Shown: positions 15,939 through 23,849 of the stretch, one piece after another
Numbering within the stretch: position 1 is the first letter of the stretch
Layout of the letters: the number at the start of each line of letters is the position of its first letter
DNA from: Pyrinomonadaceae bacterium
Lineage (GTDB): Bacteria; Acidobacteriota; Blastocatellia; Pyrinomonadales; Pyrinomonadaceae
Length of the DNA stretch: 64,000 nucleotides
Assembly: GCA_021228405.1 (NCBI GenBank)
Contig: JAJQRF010000014.1
Span: forward strand, 58,403-122,402
Reading direction: 5' to 3'
Made by a program: the position numbers and the translations under genes
The notes under the pieces: generated by a model
What the model was told of the DNA's origin: nothing
Databases searched by the model: none
Seen by the model: only the letters and a program-made list of their open reading frames with translations

Positions 15939-16454
15939 ATGGAAAGTTTAATCAAAAAAGATGCACAGGCTTTGCGGCGCGAACTGCAAAACGGAACGGG
16001 TGAAGACTTAAAGAAACGGCGCGGTATCATTGCGCTTTCGCTGTTGGGCATCGGCGCGATGACGGCGGTGACGCTTTTGCAGACGGGAATCGTCAAACAT
16101 CTGCCCGATCCGCCTCTGCCCGATTTCGATTCGGACAAGGTAAATTCTTCGGATACGGCTTACGCTCTGGGCGTGCCGGACGGCGCGGTTTCGCTGGCGA
16201 GCCTGGCGGCAAACATTCCGCTTGCGTCGTTCGGCGGCGCAGACCGTGCCGAAACGATGCCGATCGTTCCGCTGGCGGCGGCGGCAAAAGCGGCGGTCGA
16301 AGCGGCGGTTGCAGGCTGGTATTTTTACCAGATGCCCGCGAAGGAGAAAAAATGGTGCGGATATTGTATCGTCGGTGCGGCGGCGAACATCGGCATCGCG
16401 GCATTGTCGCTTTTTGAGGCGAAAAAAGCGTGGCGAAATTTGACGGGTAAATAG
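15939..16454 (+). CDS. VKOR-like membrane protein with a CxxC motif (tentative)
   Basis: 171 residues from the ATG at 15939 (the upstream extension would translate the palindromic element and is rejected). Four hydrophobic segments can be drawn: about 29-48, 80-98, 108-131 and 143-160. WCGYC (C140, C143) sits at the mouth of the last one, as in the quinone-reducing active site of vitamin K epoxide reductase (VKOR) proteins, and the preceding ALGVPDG segment resembles the GIP loop of that family. The second, loop cysteine pair of VKOR is missing. I call it VKOR-like with reserve; it may be a degenerate relative. Confidence 0.5.
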   Translation: MESLIKKDAQALRRELQNGTGEDLKKRRGIIALSLLGIGAMTAVTLLQTGIVKHLPDPPLPDFDSDKVNSSDTAYALGVPDGAVSLASLAANIPLASFGGADRAETMPIVPLAAAAKAAVEAAVAGWYFYQMPAKEKKWCGYCIVGAAANIGIAALSLFEAKKAWRNLTGK

Positions 16455-16465
16455 CGGGTAAATAG

Positions 16466-17083
16466 ATGGAATACAAAACGGACGAGTTATTAAAAAGCGC
16501 GCGGCTCAATGAAAACCACAGTTCGGTCAGCGCGGCGGAACATAATTTCGCAGACGAAGGCAAAGCCTCCGAAGCGTTTTCGACCGTCAAACAGATGCTT
16601 TTGAGTATCGGCGAATGGAACGAACACGCACTGCTCTCTTCGTTTGCGCTTTTCGACCGCGCCGGGAAAGAAACGGCTGGAAACGATTTTTCGGTCGGAA
16701 ATTTTATGCGTATTTCGCTCAAAGGCGCGATGAAATATGACTGGGTAAGGCTCGCCGCTATTCACGAAGCGGAAAACGAATTCGTGCTGACCGTCAAACC
16801 GACCTTTGACCCGACGGCGGAAAATCGCGGCGAAAAAGTGATCTCGCATTTTTTTACCGGCGAAGCCGAAAATAATTTTTGTCTGGTCAGAAAATCGCAT
16901 CAGGTCGGGATTTACGTGATCGGTCTGCACGAAAAGATGAATTCGACGGAAACGGATAATTCGCTCGAAACGATTCGGAACGCCGCCGTTAATTTGGGTT
17001 CTTACCTGGGGATTCAGACGAGCGAGTGGGAAAAGTTTTGTCATCATTTGCTCGATGATGCGGCGGAAAAAGGGAATATTTAA
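16466..17083 (+). CDS. Unknown protein in the SDR-flavoprotein run
   Basis: 205 residues, beginning 11 bp after the VKOR-like gene. I do not recognise the family. It has no signal peptide or membrane segment. The N-terminal third is polar and helical; the centre has strands (NEFVLTVKPTFDP, EKVISHFFTGEAENNFCLVRKSHQVGIYVIGLHEKM), and the last part is helical (SLETIRNAAVNLGSYL). The strand pattern with a hydrophobic pocket is reminiscent of lipid-binding folds, but no motif proves that. Tight spacing suggests that it works with its neighbours. Confidence 0.75.
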   Translation: MEYKTDELLKSARLNENHSSVSAAEHNFADEGKASEAFSTVKQMLLSIGEWNEHALLSSFALFDRAGKETAGNDFSVGNFMRISLKGAMKYDWVRLAAIHEAENEFVLTVKPTFDPTAENRGEKVISHFFTGEAENNFCLVRKSHQVGIYVIGLHEKMNSTETDNSLETIRNAAVNLGSYLGIQTSEWEKFCHHLLDDAAEKGNI

Positions 17084-17098
17084 CTGCCGATGAGTGTG

Positions 17099-17177
17099 TT
17101 CAGAATCCCGCGCTCAGAGTCCCGCCTTCAGGGGGCAATTGGCTGAGGAAAAGCCTGCTGAAGCAGGGACTCTGAAC
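17099..17177. repeat. Palindromic element GTTCAGAGTCCCGCCTTCAG
   Basis: CAGAGTCCCGCCTTCAGGGG (from 17115) pairs with CCTGCTGAAGCAGGGACTCT (17154-17173). Followed by GAACGCTTAAAA. One of four copies (also 26575-26640, 37236-37302, 45920-45983). Confidence 0.8.
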
Positions 17178-17202
17178 GCTTAAAAATAATTATTGATCTA
17201 AA

Positions 17203-18636
17203 GTGAAAAGTTATAAATATGATGCAGTGGTGATCGGGGCGGGACCGAACGGTTTTGCGGCGGGGATATTACTGGCGCAGAAAGGCTTGGCGGTCTTGAT
17301 CGTCGAAGCGAACGAGGAAGTCGGCGGCGGCGTTCGTTCGGCGGAACTTACCTTGCCGGGGTTTACGCACGATGTTTGCTCGGCGATTCATCCGCTGACG
17401 ATCGCTTCGCCGTTTTTTCAAACTTTGCCGCTTGACGAGTTCGGTCTGGAATTCGTTCAGCCCGGCGCGTCGCTCGCGCATCCGCTCGATGACGGGACGG
17501 CGGTTTTGCTGAAAAGATCGGTCGAAGAAACCGCCGCCGGTCTCGGCACGGACGGTTTGAGTTATGAACGGCTGGTCAAAATCCTTGCGAGAAACTGGGG
17601 CGTTTTGGCGGAAGACATTCTCGCGCCGCTCGGCGTTCCGCGCAACCCGTTTTTTATGGCGGCGTTCGGGCTGAAAGGTTTTGCTTCGGCGAAGAGTCTG
17701 GCGGATCATTATTTCAAGGAAACGCGGGCGCGCGCGATGTTTGCGGGAAACGCGGCGCATTCGATGATCCCGCTCGAAAGCGTTCCGAGCGCGGCGTTCG
17801 GGTTGGTTTTACTGCTGACGGCACACGCGGTCGGCTGGGGATTTCCGAGGGGCGGCGCGAAAAATATTTCGTTCGCTTTGCGCGATTATTTTCTGAGTCT
17901 GGGCGGCGAGATCGAAACGAATTGCGAGGTCGAAAACATCGATGAGCTTCCCGCATCGAAAGCCGTTTTGTTCGACATCACGCCGAAACAGATCGTCAGG
18001 ATCGCGGGACACCGTTTGTCTGAAAGTTATAAAAAACGGCTTGAAAAATTCAGATACGGCGCGGGCGCGTTCAAGGTGGATTTCGCCTTGAGCGAGCCGA
18101 TCCCGTGGAAAGCTGACGAATGTTTTGAAGCGGGAACCGTGCATCTCGGCGGGACTTTTGAAGAGATCGCCGCGTCCGAACGCGAACACGAGCAGGGGAA
18201 AATCTCCGGAAATCCGTTCGTCCTGGTCGCCCAGCACACGCTTTTCGACGCGACCCGCGCGCCCGCCGGAATGCACACGGCGTGGGCATATTGTCACGTG
18301 CCGAATAATTCGACCGTCGATATGACGGAGAGCATCGAAAACCAGATCGAGCGGTTTGCGCCCGGATTCAAGGATTGCATTCTGGCAAAAGCCGTCAAAA
18401 CGCCCGCCGCGCTCGAACGCTGGAACGCCAATTACATCGGCGGCGACATCAACGGCGGTGCGGGCACGCTTTCACAGCTTTTCACGCGTCCCGTTATGAA
18501 ATTCGACCCCTACGCGATACCGTCGAAAGGCTTGTATATCTGCTCGTCATCGACTCCGCCGGGCGGCGGCGTGCACGGAATGTGCGGTTATCACGCGGCG
18601 AAAAGCGTTTTGAAAAACGAATTCGGAATGAAATAA
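17203..18636 (+). CDS. FAD-dependent phytoene desaturase-like (CrtI/PYROXD2 type) oxidoreductase
   Basis: 477 residues from a GTG start. VVIGAGPNGFAAGILLAQKG (9-28) is the FAD dinucleotide-binding motif, followed by the second Glu-containing strand VLIVEANEEVGGGVRSAEL. The C-terminal FAD motif is in SKGLYICSSSTPPGGGVHGMCGYHAAKSVL. The family includes carotenoid desaturases and PYROXD2-like proteins; this branch is usually annotated only as NAD(P)/FAD-dependent oxidoreductase, and no carotenoid genes are nearby. It ends the four-gene run and is followed by a terminator at 18688-18722. Confidence 0.88.
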   Translation: MKSYKYDAVVIGAGPNGFAAGILLAQKGLAVLIVEANEEVGGGVRSAELTLPGFTHDVCSAIHPLTIASPFFQTLPLDEFGLEFVQPGASLAHPLDDGTAVLLKRSVEETAAGLGTDGLSYERLVKILARNWGVLAEDILAPLGVPRNPFFMAAFGLKGFASAKSLADHYFKETRARAMFAGNAAHSMIPLESVPSAAFGLVLLLTAHAVGWGFPRGGAKNISFALRDYFLSLGGEIETNCEVENIDELPASKAVLFDITPKQIVRIAGHRLSESYKKRLEKFRYGAGAFKVDFALSEPIPWKADECFEAGTVHLGGTFEEIAASEREHEQGKISGNPFVLVAQHTLFDATRAPAGMHTAWAYCHVPNNSTVDMTESIENQIERFAPGFKDCILAKAVKTPAALERWNANYIGGDINGGAGTLSQLFTRPVMKFDPYAIPSKGLYICSSSTPPGGGVHGMCGYHAAKSVLKNEFGMK

Positions 18637-18687
18637 TTTCCTGCGAATAAAAGCGAAACGGTGCAAAAACAGGTAAAAAATAATAAA

Positions 18688-18722
18688 AAAGCCGACCGTG
18701 AAACGATCGGCGGTCGGCTTTT
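18688..18722. terminator. Terminator shared by convergent genes
   Basis: AAAAGCCGACCG pairs with CGGTCGGCTTTT; it has T runs on both sides, so it can serve the CrtI-like gene and the opposing 18729-19415 gene. Confidence 0.85.
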
Positions 18723-18728
18723 GAAAAA

Positions 18729-19415
18729 TTAATTTTCGCCGGTATTTTCAGGCGGCTCGGCAGACGGCTCCGGTGCTTTCGGCTTTCTCGGCGCACGTTT
18801 GACGTGACGCGCGCTTTGCCACTGCGAAAGCTTGACGGGGTCGTCGAAATAAACGTTGTGCATAATCGCGTCGAGCTTGGTTGCGGCATCGATTCCGCGT
18901 TCGATCTGCGCGTCGATTCCCGCCGTTGCACCGATCGTTTCGAGTTCGGCGGACGCTTTTGCTCCGATTGCGGTTTCCAAATCTTCAACGTCCTGTTCCA
19001 ATTCATTGGTATGTGCCTCGGAAATTCCGAAACGCGCAAAATCGGCGGCAAAACGTCTTGCTTCTTCGACAAATGCGCGGGCGGCGGAAGCCAGTATTTG
19101 ATAATTGTTTTCGTCGGGAATGCGAAACAGGCGGCGCAAACCCGCATCGTCAATATTCAAAGCGCGGGCGGTGCGCGAAAATCTCTTCATTTTTCGGCGC
19201 ATCGCGGCGGCGATCACGCTTTTTTGTTCGACGGCGCGTCCGCTTGCGCCCGAAATCTGTTCGGACGCAAAATTTTGAAGCTGTGAAACGATTTGCCGAA
19301 TAATCGCAAACTGCGTTTCGGCTTCGGGTAAATCTCTGTAATCCGCCGAATTCGCCTCATCAAACTGAACGATGGCAATAAACATAGTTTGAATATTAAT
19401 TTCTCTGTCAGTCAT
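18729..19415 (-). CDS. Unknown helical protein
   Basis: 228 residues, with GGAGAGAAA ahead of the ATG at 19415. I do not recognise a family. It is almost wholly helical, with no signal peptide or membrane segment. MRRKMKRFSRTARALNI is strongly basic, ELEQDVEDLETAIGAKASAELETIGATAG is acidic, and the C terminus is a Pro/Lys/Glu tail (KRAPRKPKAPEPSAEPPEN). The middle QILASAARAFVEEARRF repeats an Ala-rich helix pattern. Array B (19469-19720), with 21-bp units, lies directly upstream of its start, so its promoter must lie within or between the array and the gene. Confidence 0.72.
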   Translation of the reverse strand: MTDREINIQTMFIAIVQFDEANSADYRDLPEAETQFAIIRQIVSQLQNFASEQISGASGRAVEQKSVIAAAMRRKMKRFSRTARALNIDDAGLRRLFRIPDENNYQILASAARAFVEEARRFAADFARFGISEAHTNELEQDVEDLETAIGAKASAELETIGATAGIDAQIERGIDAATKLDAIMHNVYFDDPVKLSQWQSARHVKRAPRKPKAPEPSAEPPENTGEN

Positions 19416-19468
19416 ATTTTTTCTCTCCTTAATGACAAAAAAAGTTACTCCAACTGAAATTTATCAAA

Positions 19469-19720
19469 TCGGCAAAAGAAGTTTACTCATCGGCAAGCCA
19501 TCTCAACACGTCGGCAAACCGTCTGCACACGTCGGCAAGTCATCTCAACACGTCGGCAGATCAACTTCACACATCGGCAGATCAACTTTACACGTCGGCA
19601 AATGATCTCAACACATCGGCAAGCCGTCTGCACACGTCGGCAAACGGTCTGCACAAATCGGCAGAGCAATTTCACAATCCGGCAACGCATCTGCACGCAT
19701 CGGCAAAAGGTCTGCACCCG
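19469..19720. repeat. Array B: 12 degenerate units of exactly 21 bp
   Basis: Each unit starts TCGGCA (once CCGGCA) at 19469+21n. The right halves alternate among a few forms (ATCTCAACACG, GTCTGCACACG, ATCAACTTCACAC). There are no register slips over 252 bp. The minus strand has an open frame of 76 codons reading as heptapeptides of the CRRVQTV type; it has no ribosome site and no continuing domain. The sequence is unrelated to arrays A and C. The rest of the gap to 19948 (from 19721) shows nothing I can name. Confidence 0.95.
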
Positions 19721-19948
19721 AAAACACCAAGTCCGATTCGATAAATACTGATTTTTACGATTAAATTTGAGTTAATTGACACGATGTAGGAGCGTTAGAT
19801 TCGTTGCGTTTTCAGTAATCCTCGCGGGAAAGAAACGATTACATTGTGAATTAACTTCCACAAACCCACCCTTCGGCTCGTTCCTATTGAATCCAATACC
19901 AGTTTTTTTACTCCGCTTTTAAACAAATGTCAAGAACTGGTTTTATTT

Positions 19949-20773
19949 CTACTGATTTCTAATTGTAGTTTGTATTTTCTGAATGCTTTGGTCAGCAATT
20001 TTTTTTTGCTCAATAGTAACATTAGGATTATTTCCTACTCTTTGAAAAGTCTTGACTGCATCTTTAGGTTTTCCTATTAATACTTGTGCGTCACCTAGTT
20101 TTAATTGAGCATCGACTAAAGCAGGATTATTCGTAGATGCAGTAATTTCTGATAGTTTTTTGAATATTTTAACGGCTTTGCTTGCATCTTCCGCATTTAG
20201 ATATTCGTCGCCGATTCTAGTAAGAAAATCTATTTGTGCAGGAGTCGAAATTTGTCCGTTTCGCTCATCTAAATACTTTTCCCATGCCTCATCAAAACCG
20301 TTTAATTCACGTCTTCTTTCAAATCGGCTTTCCGGTAATGTTGGGTCAAATTGTTCTGGATTTTTTTTAATATATCCTTTTACTTCTTCAATAGGGGTAA
20401 ATGTAATTATTGTTCCATCTGATTTAGTTATTTTTCCTACTTGAAGTTCTTGTTGACGTTTTTTATCTTTGGCTAATTCACTTGCCGTAATTACTTCACC
20501 AGACATTTCAGAATAATAAGCAGCATCAGCTTCTAAATTTTTTCCTGAAAGATATAATCTTGCAAATCTTGTTACAACTTTACATCGTCCTAAAAATTTT
20601 GTGGCGGTATCTGTAATCTTTTGTAATTCACAACTGGCTTTGGATCCTCCATAACAAACAACTTCACCAATTTGCGGAACTTCGCACGTATCTGTTGTTT
20701 GACCGTGTATAGAAAAGAAACAAAAAAGGATTACGAAGAAGCACTTTAATCTATTGAAAGCAAGTAATTTCAT
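19949..20773 (-). CDS. Unknown secreted protein with TPR-like C-terminus
   Basis: 274 residues from the ATG at 20773, which begins a signal peptide (MKLLAFNRLKCFFVILFCFF); starts at 20791 or 20830 are possible. The mature N-terminus has four Cys (DTCEVPQIGEVVCYGG, SCELQ, GRCKVV). The last 90 residues (FLTRIGDEYLNAEDASKAVKIFKKL, VDAQLKLGDAQVLIGKPKDAVKTFQRV) look like two or three tetratricopeptide repeats. The gene is rich in A/T and uses AT-ending codons, unlike most of the window, as does its upstream partner, whose 3' end it overlaps by 23 bp. Confidence 0.72.
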   Translation of the reverse strand: MKLLAFNRLKCFFVILFCFFSIHGQTTDTCEVPQIGEVVCYGGSKASCELQKITDTATKFLGRCKVVTRFARLYLSGKNLEADAAYYSEMSGEVITASELAKDKKRQQELQVGKITKSDGTIITFTPIEEVKGYIKKNPEQFDPTLPESRFERRRELNGFDEAWEKYLDERNGQISTPAQIDFLTRIGDEYLNAEDASKAVKIFKKLSEITASTNNPALVDAQLKLGDAQVLIGKPKDAVKTFQRVGNNPNVTIEQKKIADQSIQKIQTTIRNQ

Positions 20774-21407
20774 AATATTTATTATTTTCATCAAAACGTG
20801 CACTATAAAGCCCTTTCGATGTAGCTCCATTGAAATGAAATTGAAGACTTTGAATAATATCTAAATGATTTTCCCCTGAATATGTTTGTTTGGTTATGAG
20901 GCTGTTCATCGCAGAATTATTACAATTCGTAAACATAACTTTGGGATGACCATCAATATCGGCAATATATTCAATCGCACCTTTAAGTTTTATATCAAAA
21001 GTTATGGGGACTTTTTTTATATTTTTAATTAGTTCTGGTGAAGATGTTTTTTCAATAATAGTCGTCACGGTTGGTGTCGGAGATGGTTGACGATTTTCAT
21101 TCTTTGTGCCGATTGATATATCCAACGTTGATAAAAAACTCAAAACTATAGATACCAAAGCTAAAATGAAAAGATATTTCATCATTGCATGAATTAGCTC
21201 TGCTCCAAGTACTTGGTTTAGGCGTGGAAATATTTTAAGTCTAAGAATTGCCAAAAAAACCAATAAAAGAACACCGATTGTTAAACCGGCTATAGCGAGT
21301 TGATTTGGTGGATTTTTAAATATGCCAAGAATTCCTTCTTCTGAGAATAAAAAAGCTAATTGGATATTAAAATTTACAAAAAAATCAATCCCTTTTTCTG
21401 TTTGCAT
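20751..21407 (-). CDS. Unknown two-helix membrane protein
   Basis: 218 residues, AT-rich. Two membrane segments (about 37-56, LAIAGLTIGVLLLVFLAILR, and 75-95, YLFILALVSIVLSFLSTLDI) are followed by a Pro/Thr linker and a 110-residue C-terminal part, probably extracytoplasmic, with two Cys (MFTNCNN and the final ITCFQ). I do not recognise a family. The 23-bp overlap with the following gene implies coexpression. Composition suggests acquisition from outside. Confidence 0.68.
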   Translation of the reverse strand: MQTEKGIDFFVNFNIQLAFLFSEEGILGIFKNPPNQLAIAGLTIGVLLLVFLAILRLKIFPRLNQVLGAELIHAMMKYLFILALVSIVLSFLSTLDISIGTKNENRQPSPTPTVTTIIEKTSSPELIKNIKKVPITFDIKLKGAIEYIADIDGHPKVMFTNCNNSAMNSLITKQTYSGENHLDIIQSLQFHFNGATSKGLYSARFDENNKYYEITCFQ

Positions 21408-21955
21408 ATTAGGACATTTTCCTTAATTTCTTGGGTTTTTTTGATAATTCTTTAGCGAATAATTTAAGTTACTTCTTTGAGCAAGTCAAGAAATTGTGCA
21501 AAGTGGCTGAAAGCGACAGATATGATAGCGTAGGGTTAAGCGAGTGAAACGAGCGCAACCCTACGAATGTTGGCAAAAAAGGATGCGACGCTGAAAGCGT
21601 CGGACATTTTGCGCGGTGTGTTCGTCGCCTTCAGCGACGGGAATTTGCGGGGCGGTTTTTTCCCGGGGTTTCGCGGTGCTTCACCCCGGGCTATATTCTC
21701 GGTCGCTTTCAGCGACAGATATAAAAATCCAAAATCCAAAATCCAAAATCTAAAATCCAAAGTCGAATCATGCTTTCTTGCGGGCGTGTTTCTGCCTGTA
21801 TGGTAAGTCTTTTTTCGATAATTCCGATCTGAATTTTCGGTGAATGATTTGACCGATTCGGGAAGAGTTTAGTAAAGTTAGAAATTTTTGAACGGCTGTT
21901 GGGAGAAGCGGGAAGTTTTTTATTGTTTCAAGGTTGGTTAGGGGTTGAGGGAAAA
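21408..21955. repeat. 548-bp gene-free stretch filled with dispersed repeats
   Basis: From left to right: GCGACAGATATGATAGCGTA (shared with 7947-8002); GACGCTGAAAGCGTC palindrome; CGCCTTCAGCGACGGG; a hairpin CCCGGGGTTTCGCGGTGCTT/CACCCCGGGC; GGTCGCTTTCAGCGACAGAT; a run of ATCCAAA units (21718-21766); and TTGCGGGCGTGTTTCTGCCT (21773-21801), whose twin is at 46018-46045. No open frame here looks real. Confidence 0.75.
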
Positions 21956-23194
21956 ATGAATTTTATCGGGATCGATTTCGGCACATCTAATTCGCTCGCG
22001 GCTTTGGGCGGGACTTTTGCGTCGTTTCCTGACGGCAAAATTTCCAACCCGACGGTGATCTATTTTCCCCAAAAATCGAAACAGCATTACGTCGGCAACG
22101 AGGCGATCTATAAATATCTGGGCGAACTTGACGAGCATCTGCCCGTCGGACGCTTGATGCTGAGTATCAAATCGCTTCTGCCCGAGGCTAATTTCGATTA
22201 CACGAACGTGACCGGGTTCGGTCGGCAAACGCCCGAAGATATGGCGGCGCGGTTTATCGTCAAAATGAAGGAATATGCCGAAAAGCAGTTTGCGGTAAAG
22301 TTTGACGGTGCGGTGCTCGGTCGTCCCGTCGAGTTTAACGAATTGGCGGAAACGCGGCTTGCAGATGCGGCGCGGCAGGCGGGATTCAGGGAAGTTTCGT
22401 TTCGGCTCGAACCCGTCGCGGCGGCACTTTCATACGAGCTGACGACGAGCGTTTCGGGAACGGTCTGCGTGGTCGATCTCGGCGGCGGCACGAGCGACAT
22501 CTGCATCATCGAAACCGCGCCCGACCGCGTGGAAAAGGCTGACCGCGCCAGCGACATCAAGGCGGTGAGCGGCGTAAATCAGGCGGGCGACGAGCTGAGT
22601 TCGCGGATAATGCGCCAGAAACTCGCGCCGCGTTTCGGTGCCGGTTCAATCTTTCATTCGCTCGGCAAAGAGCTTCCTTTCCCGATTCATCTGATCGAAC
22701 GCATCTCGAAATGGCATCGCATCAATATGCTCAAAGATCACCGTTTTATCGGCGATATTCTCGAAATTAAACGCACTTCCGACCGTCCCGAAGACATTGC
22801 GCGGCTCTATGAACTGATCTCTTACAATTACGGTTACGAACTTTTTCAAGCCATCGACACGGCGAAAAAAGAACTTTCGGCGGCGGAAGAAACGCGCATC
22901 AGATTTCGCCCGCTCGATCTGCGCGAACATCTGACGCGCGAAGAATTCGAGGTGATCGCCCAGCCCGTCTGCGACCGCATCAAAGATGCGATCAATGAAG
23001 CTCTGCGCCGCGCTTCGCTTTCGGCTTCGGCGATAAATCGCGTCCTCGTCACGGGCGGAACTTCGCAAATTCCTCTGATCTATCGAATGATCGCGGAAAT
23101 CTTCGGCGAGGAAAAAATCCTGAAAATGGATTATTACAGCTCGGTCGCAAGCGGTCTCGGCACAATCGCGGCGCGGTTGAACAAACAAAACTAA
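21956..23194 (+). CDS. Hsp70-family protein of YegD type
   Basis: 412 residues from the ATG at 21956 (TTGAGGGAAAA upstream). Only the ATPase half of Hsp70 is present: phosphate 1 loop FIGIDFGTSNSLAAL, phosphate 2 VVDLGGGTSDICIIE, and adenosine motif VLVTGGTSQIPLIYRMI. A substrate-binding domain is missing, and there is an insertion between the two ATPase lobes (FHSLGKELPFPIHLIERISKWHRIN), both usual for YegD-type proteins, whose role is unclear. It is distinct from the true DnaK at 49279-51213. Confidence 0.88.
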   Translation: MNFIGIDFGTSNSLAALGGTFASFPDGKISNPTVIYFPQKSKQHYVGNEAIYKYLGELDEHLPVGRLMLSIKSLLPEANFDYTNVTGFGRQTPEDMAARFIVKMKEYAEKQFAVKFDGAVLGRPVEFNELAETRLADAARQAGFREVSFRLEPVAAALSYELTTSVSGTVCVVDLGGGTSDICIIETAPDRVEKADRASDIKAVSGVNQAGDELSSRIMRQKLAPRFGAGSIFHSLGKELPFPIHLIERISKWHRINMLKDHRFIGDILEIKRTSDRPEDIARLYELISYNYGYELFQAIDTAKKELSAAEETRIRFRPLDLREHLTREEFEVIAQPVCDRIKDAINEALRRASLSASAINRVLVTGGTSQIPLIYRMIAEIFGEEKILKMDYYSSVASGLGTIAARLNKQN

Positions 23195-23224
23195 AATCTG
23201 AACTTTGAAGGGAAAAGCGAATTC

Positions 23225-23806
23225 TTATTGTTTTGGAAACTTGACTTCGCGGTAGATTTCTTCGAGCGCGACCGTGCAGTTGATCGATTCGATCACGAGT
23301 TTTTCGGCAGGTTCGGCAAGAAAACGAACTTTCCATTCCTTTTCATCGAGCTTGATAAAATGCTCGATTCGCATCGTGTCCTGTTCGACGAGAATATAAT
23401 CGGTAAGGCTCGCAAGCGATGTGTAAGCATCGAGTTTTTCGTTGCGGTCTTTGAGTTTGGTCGATTTTGAAAGAATTTCGATAATGACCGTCGGATTAAG
23501 CAACACGTCGCGTTTGTTGTCCTCGAATCGGCGTTCGCCGCAAACTACAACGATGTCGGGATAATAGTAATTTCCTTTTTTCGCTTTGACGCGCATATCG
23601 CTCGAAAAAGCGCGGTAAGTTCCTTTCTTTGTTTGCGTCCAAATTTCGCCGAAAAGATTTGAGGAAATTACATTATGGTTTTCGCTTGCGCCAGCCATTG
23701 CCACGACTCTGCCGTTGATAAATTCGCTTTTTTCAAACGCGTTACGTTCGATGCGAAGATAATCTTCATCGGTCAAACGAACATTTTTGTAAGCAAAGTT
23801 TCTCAT
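23225..23806 (-). CDS. Uma2 family (DUF820) PD-(D/E)xK endonuclease-fold protein
   Basis: 193 residues from MRNFAYK (ATG 23806). The nuclease-like core is seen in FINGRVVAMAGAS, YYPDIVVVC (catalytic Asp), and NPTVIIEILSKST (Glu-x-Leu in place of Glu-x-Lys, with the Lys/Ser following), as is normal in this family. Uma2 proteins are abundant in cyanobacteria, Chloroflexota and Acidobacteriota and have no proven function; some are thought to derive from mobile elements. It lies 43 bp downstream of the helicase gene in the same direction. Confidence 0.9.
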   Translation of the reverse strand: MRNFAYKNVRLTDEDYLRIERNAFEKSEFINGRVVAMAGASENHNVISSNLFGEIWTQTKKGTYRAFSSDMRVKAKKGNYYYPDIVVVCGERRFEDNKRDVLLNPTVIIEILSKSTKLKDRNEKLDAYTSLASLTDYILVEQDTMRIEHFIKLDEKEWKVRFLAEPAEKLVIESINCTVALEEIYREVKFPKQ

Positions 23807-23849
23807 AATGTTTATACCAGCCGACTTTTCACACACAAACAACGGTTTT

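Noticed and set aside
19487..19717. 76-codon minus-strand frame rich in Cys/Arg in array B
   Set aside because: Translation of the 21-bp units; no ribosome site or flanking coding sequence.
23225..23806. Uma2 protein as evidence of an active mobile element
   Set aside because: No terminal inverted repeats, target duplications or transposase genes surround it; Uma2 genes are commonly single.
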